Assembly (NCBI RefSeq): GCF_011761185.1
Contig: NZ_JAAOYM010000001.1
Location: forward strand, 3,534,001 to 3,598,000
Source of the DNA: Saccharomonospora amisosensis
Lineage (GTDB): Bacteria > Actinomycetota > Actinomycetes > Mycobacteriales > Pseudonocardiaceae
DNA length: 64,000 nt
Reading direction: 5' to 3'
The notes under the pieces were generated by a model that was not told where the DNA came from, searched no databases, and saw nothing but the letters and a program-made list of their open reading frames with translations. Shown piece by piece: positions 8,773-17,636 of this stretch. A program made the translations under genes and the position numbers. How positions within the stretch are numbered: the first letter of the stretch is position 1; every line of letters begins with the position of its first letter.

Positions 8773-8778
8773 CACGCG

Positions 8779-9075
8779 ATGCCGGGGGGCATGGGTATGG
8801 GCGAAACGGTGTTCTCGGATGCGCTCAGGACGGCCATCGCGACAAGCGGGCTCAGCCTCGACCGCATCCAGGCCCGGCTGCACGCCCGTGGGGTCTCGGT
8901 AAGCGTGACCGCGCTGAGCTACTGGCAGTCGGGTAAGCGGCAGCCGGAACGGCAGAACTCGCTGTTCGCGGTGCGAGCGCTCGAGGACATTCTTCAGCTT
9001 CCGGCGGGCTCGCTGCTCAGCCTGCTCCCGCCCCCTCGCCCCAGAGGGGTGGCCTCTCGCCGGTTCCGGAACTGA
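8779..9075 (+). CDS. Short helix-turn-helix protein, N-terminal domain only
   Basis: 98 residues if translated from ATG 8779. In-frame ATGs at 8791 and 8797 are alternatives; 8797 (MGETVFSDALRT) has a GGGGGG run eight bases upstream. The sequence is an XRE-like DNA-binding segment: FSDALRTAIATSGLSLDRI, then SVSVTALSYWQSGKRQPER and ALEDILQLPAGSLLSLL. As I remember actinobacterial proteins with this start, they usually continue for several hundred more residues. Here the frame stops just after PPPRPRGVASRRFRN, inside a hairpin between convergent genes. It is either a natural mini-regulator or a truncated relic. It probably autoregulates through the upstream inverted repeat; that is inference. 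Confidence 0.7.
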   Translation: MPGGMGMGETVFSDALRTAIATSGLSLDRIQARLHARGVSVSVTALSYWQSGKRQPERQNSLFAVRALEDILQLPAGSLLSLLPPPRPRGVASRRFRN

Positions 9076-9081
9076 ACCGGC
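9059..9081. terminator. Hairpin between convergent HTH and acyl-CoA ligase genes
   Basis: GCCGGTTC (9059-9066) pairs with GAACCGGC (9074-9081) around a 7-nt loop. It overlaps the TGA of the HTH gene and lies two bases from the end of the ligase gene on the other strand, so it could act in both directions. Confidence 0.55.
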
Positions 9082-9082
9082 G

Positions 9083-10702
9083 CTACGGAAGCTTGTCGCG
9101 CAACACCTTGCCGGTGGCGTTGCGAGGGAGCTCAGGCAGGAACTCCACGTCCCTGGGGACCTTGTACCTGGCGAGGTTGCGGCGCACGTGCTCCCGAACG
9201 CCTTCGGCGTCCAGTCGCGCGCCCGCGGCGGGCACCACGTAGGCCTTCAACCGCTGCCCGAACTCCTCGTCCTCGACACCGACCACGGCCGCCTCCACCA
9301 CGTCGGGATGCTCGACGAGCAGGTTCTCGACCTCTACCGGGTAGACGTTCTCACCGCCCGAAACGATCATCTCGTCATCTCGGCCGTCGATGAACAGCAG
9401 CCCGTCGGCGTCGAAATGCCCGACATCGCCGCTGCTGAGCAGACCGTCGATGACCTCCTTGTGCCTACCGTCGGTGTAGCCCTCGAAAGCCAGTCCGCTG
9501 CCCACGAACACCCGGCCGGTCACGTAGGGACGGGTGATGCGCCTGCCGCTGTCGTCGTAGAGCGCGACCCGGCAACCGACCGGTGGCCTGCCGACGGTCC
9601 CGGGAGCCCTGCGCCAGTCCTGCGGCGTGGCCACCGTCGCCACCGCGACCTCGGTGGAGCCGTAGAGATTGTGGATCACGTCGCCGAAGATCTCGGTCGC
9701 CCTGTTGCCCACCTCGGGTGACAGCGCTGATCCCGCGACGAAGATGATCCGCAAGCTGGAGGTGTCGTAGCGGCCGATCACCTCAGGGGCGAGATCGATG
9801 ATGCGACGCAGCATCGTGGGCACAAGCACAAGTGCGGTGCAGCGGTGTTCGGCGATACCGCGCAGCGTGGCCTCGGGATCGAATCGACGGCGTAGCAACA
9901 CCTTGCAGCCCAGCGCGAGCGACAGGATGAACTGCGAGATGCCGGTGCCGTGGAACAGCGGCGCGCCGAGAAAGGTGGCTTCGCCGACCCGAAGCGGGAT
10001 GCGGTCCAGGAACTGCGCGGAGTCCAGCGCGGAGATCTTCGGCCGTGGTGCACCCTTGGGCGTGCCGGTCGTGCCGCTGGTCAGCAGGATGAGCCCACCG
10101 GGCTTCGCGGGTACCGGCATGGCCGTGTCGTCGGCGGTCGCGATCACCTCGCCCAGCGTCGGAGTGCCGGAGGTATCCGTGTCCGCCCAAGCGAGGAAGC
10201 GGTCCACGCCGGTGATGCCGCTCAGTACGTCGCTGAACTCCTCGTCGTACACCAGTACCGTGACCTTCTCCCTCGCCGCGACGTCGGTGAGTTGCGGCTT
10301 GGCGAATCCGGTGTTGAGCAGCAGCAGCGGCGCGCCGAGTTTGCCCGCCGCGAGCATGGTGAGCACCAGCCACCTGTGGTCGCGGCACAACGCGGCGATA
10401 GCAGAGCCCGGCCGCACACCCCGCTGTGACCAGGCACGGGCCAGTGCGTTGGACCGGCTTTCGAGTTCGGCGAAGGTCAACGGGCCACGCTCGTCGACTA
10501 TGGCTACGGCGCGGGGATCGCGGCGCGCCGCGATACGGACCGCACCGGCCAGCGGCCCGAACCGGCGGGTGGCAAGCAGCGATCCCACGATCACGTCGAC
10601 CCGGGGCAACGGCACCAGTCCGGCCCGCCACAGCACTTCGACACTGCGGGCCCTTTCCGCGACCTGATTCACCAGCCGCACCATGCTGGTCGCCATCCGC
10701 AT
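9083..10702 (-). CDS. Fatty-acyl-CoA ligase (AMP-forming), FadD-like
   Basis: 539 residues from ATG 10702, with GAGGAGGTG positioned about 8 bases upstream. ANL-superfamily motifs are in order: P-loop LLTSGTTGTPKG, the A5 segment NLYGSTE, the hinge/A8 region DGRDDEMIVSGGENVYPVE, and the C-terminal lysine in PRNATGKVLRDKLP. It activates a carboxylic acid as the acyl-adenylate and transfers it to CoA in the cytosol. The N-terminal extension before the first adenylation motif resembles mycobacterial FadD2/FadD12-type ligases. It is monocistronic and carries a striking palindrome 32 bp upstream, so repression by a TetR-type protein is likely. Confidence 0.93.
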   Translation of the reverse strand: MRMATSMVRLVNQVAERARSVEVLWRAGLVPLPRVDVIVGSLLATRRFGPLAGAVRIAARRDPRAVAIVDERGPLTFAELESRSNALARAWSQRGVRPGSAIAALCRDHRWLVLTMLAAGKLGAPLLLLNTGFAKPQLTDVAAREKVTVLVYDEEFSDVLSGITGVDRFLAWADTDTSGTPTLGEVIATADDTAMPVPAKPGGLILLTSGTTGTPKGAPRPKISALDSAQFLDRIPLRVGEATFLGAPLFHGTGISQFILSLALGCKVLLRRRFDPEATLRGIAEHRCTALVLVPTMLRRIIDLAPEVIGRYDTSSLRIIFVAGSALSPEVGNRATEIFGDVIHNLYGSTEVAVATVATPQDWRRAPGTVGRPPVGCRVALYDDSGRRITRPYVTGRVFVGSGLAFEGYTDGRHKEVIDGLLSSGDVGHFDADGLLFIDGRDDEMIVSGGENVYPVEVENLLVEHPDVVEAAVVGVEDEEFGQRLKAYVVPAAGARLDAEGVREHVRRNLARYKVPRDVEFLPELPRNATGKVLRDKLP

Positions 10703-10733
10703 CCGCCGGACACCTCCTCGCGCTCGACGGACA

Positions 10734-10757
10734 TTAACCTACCCGCTAGTAGGTTAA
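10734..10757 (-). promoter_or_regulatory. Palindromic operator upstream of the acyl-CoA ligase
   Basis: TTAACCTAC (10734-10742) and GTAGGTTAA (10749-10757) are perfect inverted 9-bp arms separated by the 6-bp spacer CCGCTA. The centre lies about 43 bp upstream of the ligase ATG. Size and symmetry suit a TetR-family dimer. No regulator gene is adjacent, so the cognate repressor is encoded elsewhere; the only TetR gene in the window ends about 6.2 kb away. Confidence 0.75.
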
Positions 10758-10792
10758 GCGTCGAGCACCCGTTCCCCGCTGCCACACGGCGA

Positions 10793-10832
10793 AAGGGCCG
10801 TGGTGTGCGATGGCCAGCACACCACGGCCCTT
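10793..10832 (-). terminator. Strong hairpin downstream of the secreted Ig-like protein gene
   Basis: AAGGGCCGTGGTGTGC (10793-10808) pairs perfectly over 16 bp with GCACACCACGGCCCTT (10817-10832) around an 8-nt loop. It begins 26 bp past the stop of the secreted-protein gene on the minus strand and precedes the ligase operator. Confidence 0.85.
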
Positions 10833-10857
10833 CACAACTGGCCGCGCCGCTTTCGGA

Positions 10858-11829
10858 TCACAACTCGGCGCACTGGCCGGTGCTGCTGCCGTAGACGGTG
10901 TTCGGTTCGCCGCTGTTGGTGGGCGGCGGTGTGTTCCCGGTGCACGCAAGGCTGCCGAAGATCGTGTTGGCTGTGACCTCGGTGGCATCGGGGTTGTCCG
11001 GCGGCACGGAGATGGTGGTGGTGTTGTCGGTAAGCGTCACGCTCCCGAGAACGCGATTGTCGTCGAGTTCGAGGTAGCCGGTGTTGTTGGTGAAGCCTGC
11101 CCCGCCGAAGATGTTGTTGCCCTCACACGGGATGCCGGCATCGGTGTCGCCGATCTGCACGACACCGTCCATCCCGCTGACCGACAGCCTGCCGAGCACG
11201 GTGCTTTCACACATCCGCAGACCGGTTCCACCGGTGGCGGTCACGGCCCCGATGATGCGGGCACCCTCGGCGTTCAGCGCGCCGGCGCCACTGATGTTGA
11301 CGGAGCCGAGCACGATCGTCCCCGGAAGTAGCGTCGTGGGTTCGGTGATGTCCACCGAGCCGGTCACCGGCCCCGATTCCTCGGCAGCGACAGTGACGAC
11401 AACGGGGTCCGATGTGGACGCCGCGCAGGAGGCGTCGCCGCCGTAATCGGCGGTGATGCTGTGGGCGCCGGGCGCAAGCCCGTACACGGTCAACACAGCG
11501 GTGGCGGTGTCCGGGTCAGCCGGTTGCAGCATGGCGTCGCCGAGGCTGCCGCCCTCGGTGGTGAAGCCGGCGGTCCCGCCGGGTTGAGCACCGGCGCAGG
11601 TCACCGTGGCGGTCAGGGTGACGGGATCGCCGAAGGTCGGTGAAGGCGGCTCCGCCGTCAAGGTGGTGGTCGAGGTCGCCGGTTGCGCCGCGGCCTGCGG
11701 GACCAGGACAGCGGAGAACGCACCGAACAGCACTGCCACACCGGCCACGACCGACCCGACCCGCCGGACGCCCCGGCGCGGGTTTCTTCGCGTTGCCGGG
11801 AATCCGGTTCCTGCTGGCGTAACTCTCAC
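10858..11829 (-). CDS. Secreted protein with Ig-like domain and beta-solenoid-like C-terminus
   Basis: 323 residues from GTG 11829, with GGGAGGAG eight bases upstream. A basic N-terminus and hydrophobic segment (VGSVVAGVAVLFGAFSAVL) end in PQAAAQPAT, a typical Sec signal with AxA cleavage near residue 49. Residues 55-145 form a bacterial Ig-like domain of the Big_3 type (PTFGDPVTLTATVTC, APGAHSITADYGGD). The remainder is Gly/Asn/Val-rich with short repeats such as GSVNISGAG, LGRLSVSG, LGSVTLTDN and NTIFGSLACTGN, which look like turns of a right-handed beta-solenoid. Paired cysteines suggest disulfides. No enzymatic motif is seen; a surface or adhesive role is a guess. Confidence 0.8.
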   Translation of the reverse strand: MRVTPAGTGFPATRRNPRRGVRRVGSVVAGVAVLFGAFSAVLVPQAAAQPATSTTTLTAEPPSPTFGDPVTLTATVTCAGAQPGGTAGFTTEGGSLGDAMLQPADPDTATAVLTVYGLAPGAHSITADYGGDASCAASTSDPVVVTVAAEESGPVTGSVDITEPTTLLPGTIVLGSVNISGAGALNAEGARIIGAVTATGGTGLRMCESTVLGRLSVSGMDGVVQIGDTDAGIPCEGNNIFGGAGFTNNTGYLELDDNRVLGSVTLTDNTTTISVPPDNPDATEVTANTIFGSLACTGNTPPPTNSGEPNTVYGSSTGQCAEL

Positions 11830-12010
11830 GAAATGACTCCTCCCGCCTCAGCCGGAAGCTCCCGAGGCATTCACTTTCCGTGACAAATAGAACTCGCACA
11901 GTAAAACCCTGGCCCGCGGGCAGCGCACACCCACGAACCCCACCGTGCGATGCGCGATGCCCGCCCGGGTGAGGAGCCGGACTGTCGGTGGGTGCGCGCA
12001 CAATCAGGTC

Positions 12011-13681
12011 GTGCTGGTGATCGTCTCGCGGGAGGCCGGCGGCTATGCCGTGCGTCCGCTCGGCGGCCGGGAAGCCGTACCGGAGCACATCGGCGCGGCC
12101 GAGTTCACCGAACTCGCGACACGTTGGGAGCGTGAGTTCGCCCCGAGGTGGGTGTTCACCTCCGTGGAGCGCGATTACACGCCGTTGGCGGCCCACGGTG
12201 TGCGGTTGGGACGCTGCCACGACCTCGCACTCGCCGAGTACCTGCTGCTGGCACACGAGGGGCTGCACGAGCAATCACGCGGGCTCGCCGCTGCCTACGC
12301 CAGGGCCAACGGCCTGCCCACGCCCGCCGAGACCGGGCGCGACCACCTGGAAGCAGGATCCCAGCCCACGCTGTTCGACCCGACCGACCCGGGCCTGCCC
12401 GACGGCGTGAGCACGCTCGACGCCGCGGAGCAGGTACTCGCCCGCCAACGCGAGCGGATCAGCGCTTTGCCGCGTCCTGACCGGATGCGACTGCTCGTCG
12501 CGGCGGAGTCGGCCAGCGCACTCGCCGCCGCCGAGATGTCCGCCGACGGGCTACCCTGGCGCGCCGACGTACACGACCGGCTGCTCACCGAACTGCTCGG
12601 CGAAAGAGCCGCGAGTGGCCAGCGGCCGAGGCGGCTCGCCGAGTTGGCCCAACGCATCCAGCAGGCCTTCGGCGGCAGACCCGTCAACCCCGACCATCCC
12701 GGCAGCGTCGTGCGCGCCTTCTCGCACGCGGGTATCGAGGTGCCCTCGGCTCGGGCGCACGTGCTGCGCCGGATCGACCATCCTGCGGTGGCGCCGCTAC
12801 TGGAGTACAAGGAGCTGGCAAGGCTGCACTCGGCGCACGGCTGGGCCTGGCTGGACCAGTGGGTGCGCGACGACCGGTTCCGACCGGTGTACGTGGTCGG
12901 CGGTGTCGTTTCGGGACGCTGGGCCAGCAGGGGCGGCGCGGCGCTGCAGATCCCGAAGGTGCTGCGAGGCTGCGTGCGGGCCGATCCCGGATGGAAGCTG
13001 GTGGTGGCCGACGCCGCGCAGCTGGAGCCGCGCATCCTGGCCGCGCTCTCCGGCGACCGGGAGCTGGCCCGGGTGTCCGAATCCGCCGACCTGTACACCA
13101 GCTTGGCGACGGCCATGTTCGCACGCACTCCGGGCGCCGAGGACAGGCACCGGGCGAAGATCGCGATGCTTTCGGCCATGTACGGATCGACGGCGGGCGA
13201 GGCCGCCTCACTGCTGGCGCTGCTGCGGCAACGGTTCCCAACCGCGGTGTCCTATGTAGAGCATGCCGCGCTGGCAGGCGAGCGGGGCGAGTTGGTGCGC
13301 TCCCGTCTCGGTCGCACGTCGCCGCCGCCGTCGGCCGCGTGGCGGGCACTCACCGGCAGCGGCGCCGACGAGGCGAAGGCACGCAGGGCAGCCCGTGACT
13401 GGGGCCGGTTCACCCGTAACTTCGTGGTGCAGGCCAGCGCCGCCGACTGGACGGCGGTGCTGCTGGCGGCACTTCGCCGCAGCTTGCCCACACCCGCACA
13501 CCTGGTGTTCTTCCAGCACGACGAGGTCCTGGTGCACTCCCCCACGGAACTGGCCCACCAGGTCGGCGCCGCGCTCGACGACGCCGTCGCCGAGGCGACG
13601 GCGCTGGTGTTCACAGCAGCGTGCCCGGTGCGCTTCCCGATGCCCACCGATGTGGTGGACCGCTACGACGAGGCCCGCTGA
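12011..13681 (+). CDS. Family A DNA polymerase-like protein (bifunctional 3'-5' exonuclease/polymerase type)
   Basis: 556 residues from GTG 12011; an upstream in-frame GTG at 11945 is possible and the true start is uncertain. The C-terminal half has PolA polymerase motifs in divergent form: motif A VVADAAQLEPRILAALSGD, motif B RHRAKIAMLSAMYG and motif C FFQHDEVLVH, which keep the metal-binding aspartates and the motif B Arg/Lys. The N-terminal 190 residues match the degenerate exonuclease-like domain of this actinobacterial family. It is shorter than housekeeping PolA (about 900 residues) and lacks the 5' nuclease, so a repair or translesion role is likely. It converges on hrpA with 16 bp between stops. 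Confidence 0.88.
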   Translation: MLVIVSREAGGYAVRPLGGREAVPEHIGAAEFTELATRWEREFAPRWVFTSVERDYTPLAAHGVRLGRCHDLALAEYLLLAHEGLHEQSRGLAAAYARANGLPTPAETGRDHLEAGSQPTLFDPTDPGLPDGVSTLDAAEQVLARQRERISALPRPDRMRLLVAAESASALAAAEMSADGLPWRADVHDRLLTELLGERAASGQRPRRLAELAQRIQQAFGGRPVNPDHPGSVVRAFSHAGIEVPSARAHVLRRIDHPAVAPLLEYKELARLHSAHGWAWLDQWVRDDRFRPVYVVGGVVSGRWASRGGAALQIPKVLRGCVRADPGWKLVVADAAQLEPRILAALSGDRELARVSESADLYTSLATAMFARTPGAEDRHRAKIAMLSAMYGSTAGEAASLLALLRQRFPTAVSYVEHAALAGERGELVRSRLGRTSPPPSAAWRALTGSGADEAKARRAARDWGRFTRNFVVQASAADWTAVLLAALRRSLPTPAHLVFFQHDEVLVHSPTELAHQVGAALDDAVAEATALVFTAACPVRFPMPTDVVDRYDEAR

Positions 13682-13697
13682 GTCGCCAGTGCCTGCC

Positions 13698-16600
13698 TCA
13701 TGCCGCCGCTTCGTCGAGCGCACGCAGCACCCGCTTCACCGAAACCGGGTAGGCGGTGCGCAGTGTCTGCGCGAAGAAACTCACTCGCAGTTCCTCGATC
13801 ATCCACCGGATGCGGCCCAGTTCCGGCGGCGGCTGCGCGCCAGGAGGTAACGCGCCGAGCGCGGCCCGGTACTCGTCGTTCAGCCACGCGATCTCCCGCA
13901 ACCGTCGCACGTCGCCCGCGGGGTCGGTCGGCAGTTTCTCCAGCCTGCGCTCGATCGCGCGAAGGTAGCGCACGAGGTCGGGAAGCCGGTCGTAGCCCGT
14001 CCCAGTCACGAAGCCGGGATACACCAGCGCCGCGAGCTGAGCCCTGATATCCGCCAGCGACTCCTCCAGTGCCGCTCCACCAGCCTGCTCCAGCCTGCTC
14101 TCGGCATCGTGTGCCGCGCGCAGCGCGTGCTCGACCTCTCGCGCCACGGCGAGCACGGCGGAATTCAGTTGGGTGCGCACCGATTCCAGCAACGCCGCGA
14201 ATCCCGCTTCGTCCCACGCGGGCCCGCCCGCGTCCGCCACCAGCTTGTCCACCGCACAGTCGACGCAGTCCTCCAGCAGCGCGGCGACGCTGCCGTGCGG
14301 ATTGCGGGTCAGCACGAGTTTGGACTCGTTGCTCAGCCCGCGACTGACGTACTTCATTGGTGAGGGCAGGTTGAGCCGCAGCAGCCGCCGCGTGCCGTCC
14401 CACATCGCCGCCTGTTGCTGACCGGGTGTGTCCAGCATGCGTACGGCGACGGTGTCGCCTTCGTCGACAAGCGCGGGGTAGGCCTTCACCCGGTGTCCGC
14501 CCCGGTTCGCCTGGAACACCTTCGGCAGCTCGCCGAAGGTCGGCGAGCGCAGCCCGCAACGTTCGATGGTCTCGCCCGCTTCGGAGATCGTCTCGCGCAG
14601 TAGGTCGCCGAGCCGGTGTCGCAACCGCTCAAGGTCCTTGCCCTCGGCGACAGTGCGTTCACGCTCGTCCACGATCCGGAAAGTCATGCGCAGGTGGTCG
14701 GGCACGGCCGAGAACCGAAACTCCGCCACGGGAACCGCTACGCCCCGCAGCGACTCCAGCTCCTCGCTGAGCACCTCAAGCAGCGGCCCGTCCTGCGGTG
14801 CGATTCGCGAGAGCAGCTGCCGTGCGGTGTCGGGAGCGGGAACGAAGTTGCGCCGCAACGCCTTCGGCAGTGACTTCAGCAGCGCGGTAAGCAACTCCTC
14901 CCGCAGCCCTGGCACCTGCCATTCGAAACCCTCGGTGCTCACCTGGTTCAGCACGGCCAGCGGGATGTGCACCGTGACGCCGTCGGCCTGCGTGCCGGGC
15001 TCGAACTGGTAGGTCAGCGCGAACCGCAAGTCGCCCTGCGTCCAGCTGTCGGGATAGTCAGCGGTGCTGACCTGTTCGGCGGTGGCGTTGACGAGCATCG
15101 CCTTCTCGAAGTTCAGCAAGTCCGGCTGCTCGCGCCGGGCCCGCTTCCACCACGAGTCGAAGTGTCGTGCCGACACCACATCGGAGGCCACGCGTTCGTC
15201 GTAGAAGGCGAACAGCGTCTCGTCGTCGACCAGGATGTCCCTGCGGCGGGCGCGGTTTTCCAGGTCCTCGACCTCCTCCAGCAGGGCGAGGTTGTCGTGG
15301 AAGAACTGGTGCCGGGTTTCCCAGTCGCCCTCCACCAGCGCGTGCCGGATGAACAGCTGCCGCGAGATCTCGGGGTCGATGCGCCCGTAGTTCACCTTGC
15401 GCCCTGTCACCAGCGGTATGCCGTAAAGGGTGACGCGCTCGTACGCCATCACCGCGCCCTGCTTGCGTTCCCAGTGTGGCTCGGAGTAGGTGCGCTTCAC
15501 CAGGTGCCCCGCCAGCGGCTCGACCCACTCAGGTTCGATCCGCGCGTTGACCCTGGCCCACAGCCGCGAGGTCTCCACCAGCTCCGCGGAGGCGATCCAG
15601 CGCGGTTGCTTGCGAAACAGCGCCGAGCCGGGGAACACCGAGAATCGCGTACCGCGCGCGCCCAGGTAGTCGCCCTTGGCGGGATCCCTCAGCCCCACGT
15701 GGGACAGCAGTCCGCTCAGCAGCGCGGTGTGGATCTGCCTTGGCTCCGCCGCAACCGAGTTCAGTGTGGCGCCGAGCGGTTTGGCGAGCTGGCGCAGCTG
15801 GCCGTAGATGTCCTGCCACTCCCGCACCCGCAGGTAGTTCAGGTACTCCGCGCGGCACAGTTTGCGGAACTGGTTGTTCGACAACGCCTTCTGCTGCTCG
15901 CGCAGGTAGTCCCACAGCTTCAGGTAGGAGAGGAAATCGGATTCGGGGTCGGCGAAGCGGGCATGCGCCTGCCTTGCCGCGTCCTGCCGGTCTGCGGGCC
16001 GCTCACGCGGATCCTGAATGGACAGCGCGGCAGCGATGATCATGACCTCGCGGACACAACCGTTGCGGTTGGCCTCCACGATCATCCTGGCCAGTCTCGG
16101 GTCGACGGGAAGCTGGGCGAGCTTGCGACCGGTGTCGGTGAGCTTGTCGCCGGATCGCTCCAGCGCGCCGAGTTCGCGCAACAGCTGCACGCCCGCGCTG
16201 ACCTGGCGGCGGTCGGGTGGCTCGACGAACGGGAACCGCGCCACGTCACCGAGCCCCAGTGAGGTCATCTGCAGGATCACCGATGCGAGGTTGGTGCGCA
16301 GGATCTCCGGCTCGGTGAACTCCGGCCGCGATTCGAAGTCCTCGCGGGAGTAGAGCCGGATGCAGATCCCGTCCGAGGTGCGACCGCAGCGACCCTTGCG
16401 CTGGTTCGCCGAGGCCTGCGAGATCGGTTCGATGGGCAGCCGCTGCACCTTGGTTCGGTGGCTGTAGCGGGAGATGCGTGCGGTACCCGGATCGACGACG
16501 TACTTGATGCCGGGCACCGTCAGCGAGGTCTCGGCCACGTTGGTGGCCAGCACGATCCGCCTGCCTCGGTGCGGCCGGAAGACACGGTGCTGGTCGGCTG

Positions 16601-17588
16601 CCGAAAGCCGCGCGTACAGCGGCAGGATCTCGGTGTCGGGAAGGGACAACCCGGAAAGCGCCTCGTGGGTGTCGCGGATCTCCCGTTCGCCGGAGAGGAA
16701 CACCAGGATGTCGCCCGGTCCCTCCGCCGTCAGTTCGCGCACAGCGTCCCCGATGGCCTGTACCTGGTCGCGGTCGGGATCGGCTTGGGGATCGTCGGGG
16801 TCGACGACGGGCCGGTAGCGCACCTCTACGGGATAGGTGCGTCCCGACACCTCCACGACGGGTGCGTCGTCGAAGTGCCGGGAGAACCGCTCCGGGTCGA
16901 TGGTCGCCGACGTGATGATCAGCTTGAGGTCAGGTCTGCGGGGCAGCAACTGTTTGAGGTATCCGAGCAGGAAGTCGATGTTGAGACTTCGCTCGTGTGC
17001 CTCGTCGATGATGATCGTGTCGTACTGGCGCAGCATTCGGTCGCCGGTGATCTCGGCGAGCAGGATGCCGTCGGTCATCACCTTCACGAGGGTGCCCTCG
17101 CCAGAGGCGTCGGTGAATCTCACCTTGTGACCGACCACGTCGCCCGGTTCCGTGCCCAGCTCGGCGGCGATACGCTCGGCGACCGTGCGCGCCGCCAGCC
17201 TGCGCGGCTGGGTGTGCCCGATCTGGCCGCGCACACCCAACCCCAGCTCGAGGCAGATCTTCGGCAACTGCGTTGTCTTGCCCGAACCGGTCTCCCCCGC
17301 CACGATCACGACCTGGTTGTCGCTGATCGCTTCCGCGAGTTCGTCGCGGTGAGCGCTGACCGGCAGCTGCTCGGGGTAGGTCAGCCGGGGTACCGACTCC
17401 CTGCGCAGCCGCACCCGTTGCGCCGCCTTGTCGATGTCGGCCTCGATGTCCGCCATGATCCGGTTCGCCGCCGCGCCCTTGCGGGTCTTGCGGGCGCCCT
17501 CGATGCGACGGCGTAGCCGATGCTCGTCGCGCAACATGAGCTCGGGCAGGCGGGACCGCAACTCGGTGAACGGGGAAGCAGTAGACAT
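13698..17588 (-). CDS. hrpA: ATP-dependent RNA helicase HrpA
   Basis: 1296 residues from ATG 17588, close to the usual 1300 for HrpA. The DEAH-box core is complete: Walker A GETGSGKTTQLPK near residue 97, motif II DEAHERSLNIDFLLGYLK, motif III SATID, and motif VI QRKGRCGRTSDGICIRLYS. It is followed by the helicase-associated and OB domains and by the long C-terminal DUF3418 region typical of bacterial HrpA. It unwinds or remodels RNA and RNPs in the cytosol; in other bacteria HrpA acts on mRNA processing and stalled ribosomes. It is monocistronic, with no clear terminator at the convergent junction with the polymerase gene. Confidence 0.97.
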   Translation of the reverse strand: MSTASPFTELRSRLPELMLRDEHRLRRRIEGARKTRKGAAANRIMADIEADIDKAAQRVRLRRESVPRLTYPEQLPVSAHRDELAEAISDNQVVIVAGETGSGKTTQLPKICLELGLGVRGQIGHTQPRRLAARTVAERIAAELGTEPGDVVGHKVRFTDASGEGTLVKVMTDGILLAEITGDRMLRQYDTIIIDEAHERSLNIDFLLGYLKQLLPRRPDLKLIITSATIDPERFSRHFDDAPVVEVSGRTYPVEVRYRPVVDPDDPQADPDRDQVQAIGDAVRELTAEGPGDILVFLSGEREIRDTHEALSGLSLPDTEILPLYARLSAADQHRVFRPHRGRRIVLATNVAETSLTVPGIKYVVDPGTARISRYSHRTKVQRLPIEPISQASANQRKGRCGRTSDGICIRLYSREDFESRPEFTEPEILRTNLASVILQMTSLGLGDVARFPFVEPPDRRQVSAGVQLLRELGALERSGDKLTDTGRKLAQLPVDPRLARMIVEANRNGCVREVMIIAAALSIQDPRERPADRQDAARQAHARFADPESDFLSYLKLWDYLREQQKALSNNQFRKLCRAEYLNYLRVREWQDIYGQLRQLAKPLGATLNSVAAEPRQIHTALLSGLLSHVGLRDPAKGDYLGARGTRFSVFPGSALFRKQPRWIASAELVETSRLWARVNARIEPEWVEPLAGHLVKRTYSEPHWERKQGAVMAYERVTLYGIPLVTGRKVNYGRIDPEISRQLFIRHALVEGDWETRHQFFHDNLALLEEVEDLENRARRRDILVDDETLFAFYDERVASDVVSARHFDSWWKRARREQPDLLNFEKAMLVNATAEQVSTADYPDSWTQGDLRFALTYQFEPGTQADGVTVHIPLAVLNQVSTEGFEWQVPGLREELLTALLKSLPKALRRNFVPAPDTARQLLSRIAPQDGPLLEVLSEELESLRGVAVPVAEFRFSAVPDHLRMTFRIVDERERTVAEGKDLERLRHRLGDLLRETISEAGETIERCGLRSPTFGELPKVFQANRGGHRVKAYPALVDEGDTVAVRMLDTPGQQQAAMWDGTRRLLRLNLPSPMKYVSRGLSNESKLVLTRNPHGSVAALLEDCVDCAVDKLVADAGGPAWDEAGFAALLESVRTQLNSAVLAVAREVEHALRAAHDAESRLEQAGGAALEESLADIRAQLAALVYPGFVTGTGYDRLPDLVRYLRAIERRLEKLPTDPAGDVRRLREIAWLNDEYRAALGALPPGAQPPPELGRIRWMIEELRVSFFAQTLRTAYPVSVKRVLRALDEAAA

Positions 17589-17636
17589 ACCGCCCTCCAG
17601 CTTAACCGGGCGGGCAGGTGGCCCGCGCCGGCGCCG

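Larger units (their letters stand above)
8362..8778. other. Intergenic region between divergent protease and HTH genes
   Basis: About 417 bp with no convincing gene. An open frame running 8426-8902 on the plus strand has unusual composition and overlaps the HTH gene in another frame, so I do not call it. The AT-richer patch around 8420-8445 probably carries the protease promoter. The right part holds a 15-bp tandem repeat (8560-8589) and a candidate promoter/operator for the HTH gene (8733-8772). Confidence 0.5.

Noticed and set aside
8426-8902. 158-residue plus-strand frame in the protease-HTH intergenic region
   Set aside because: No ribosome binding site, atypical composition, and overlap with the better supported HTH frame.
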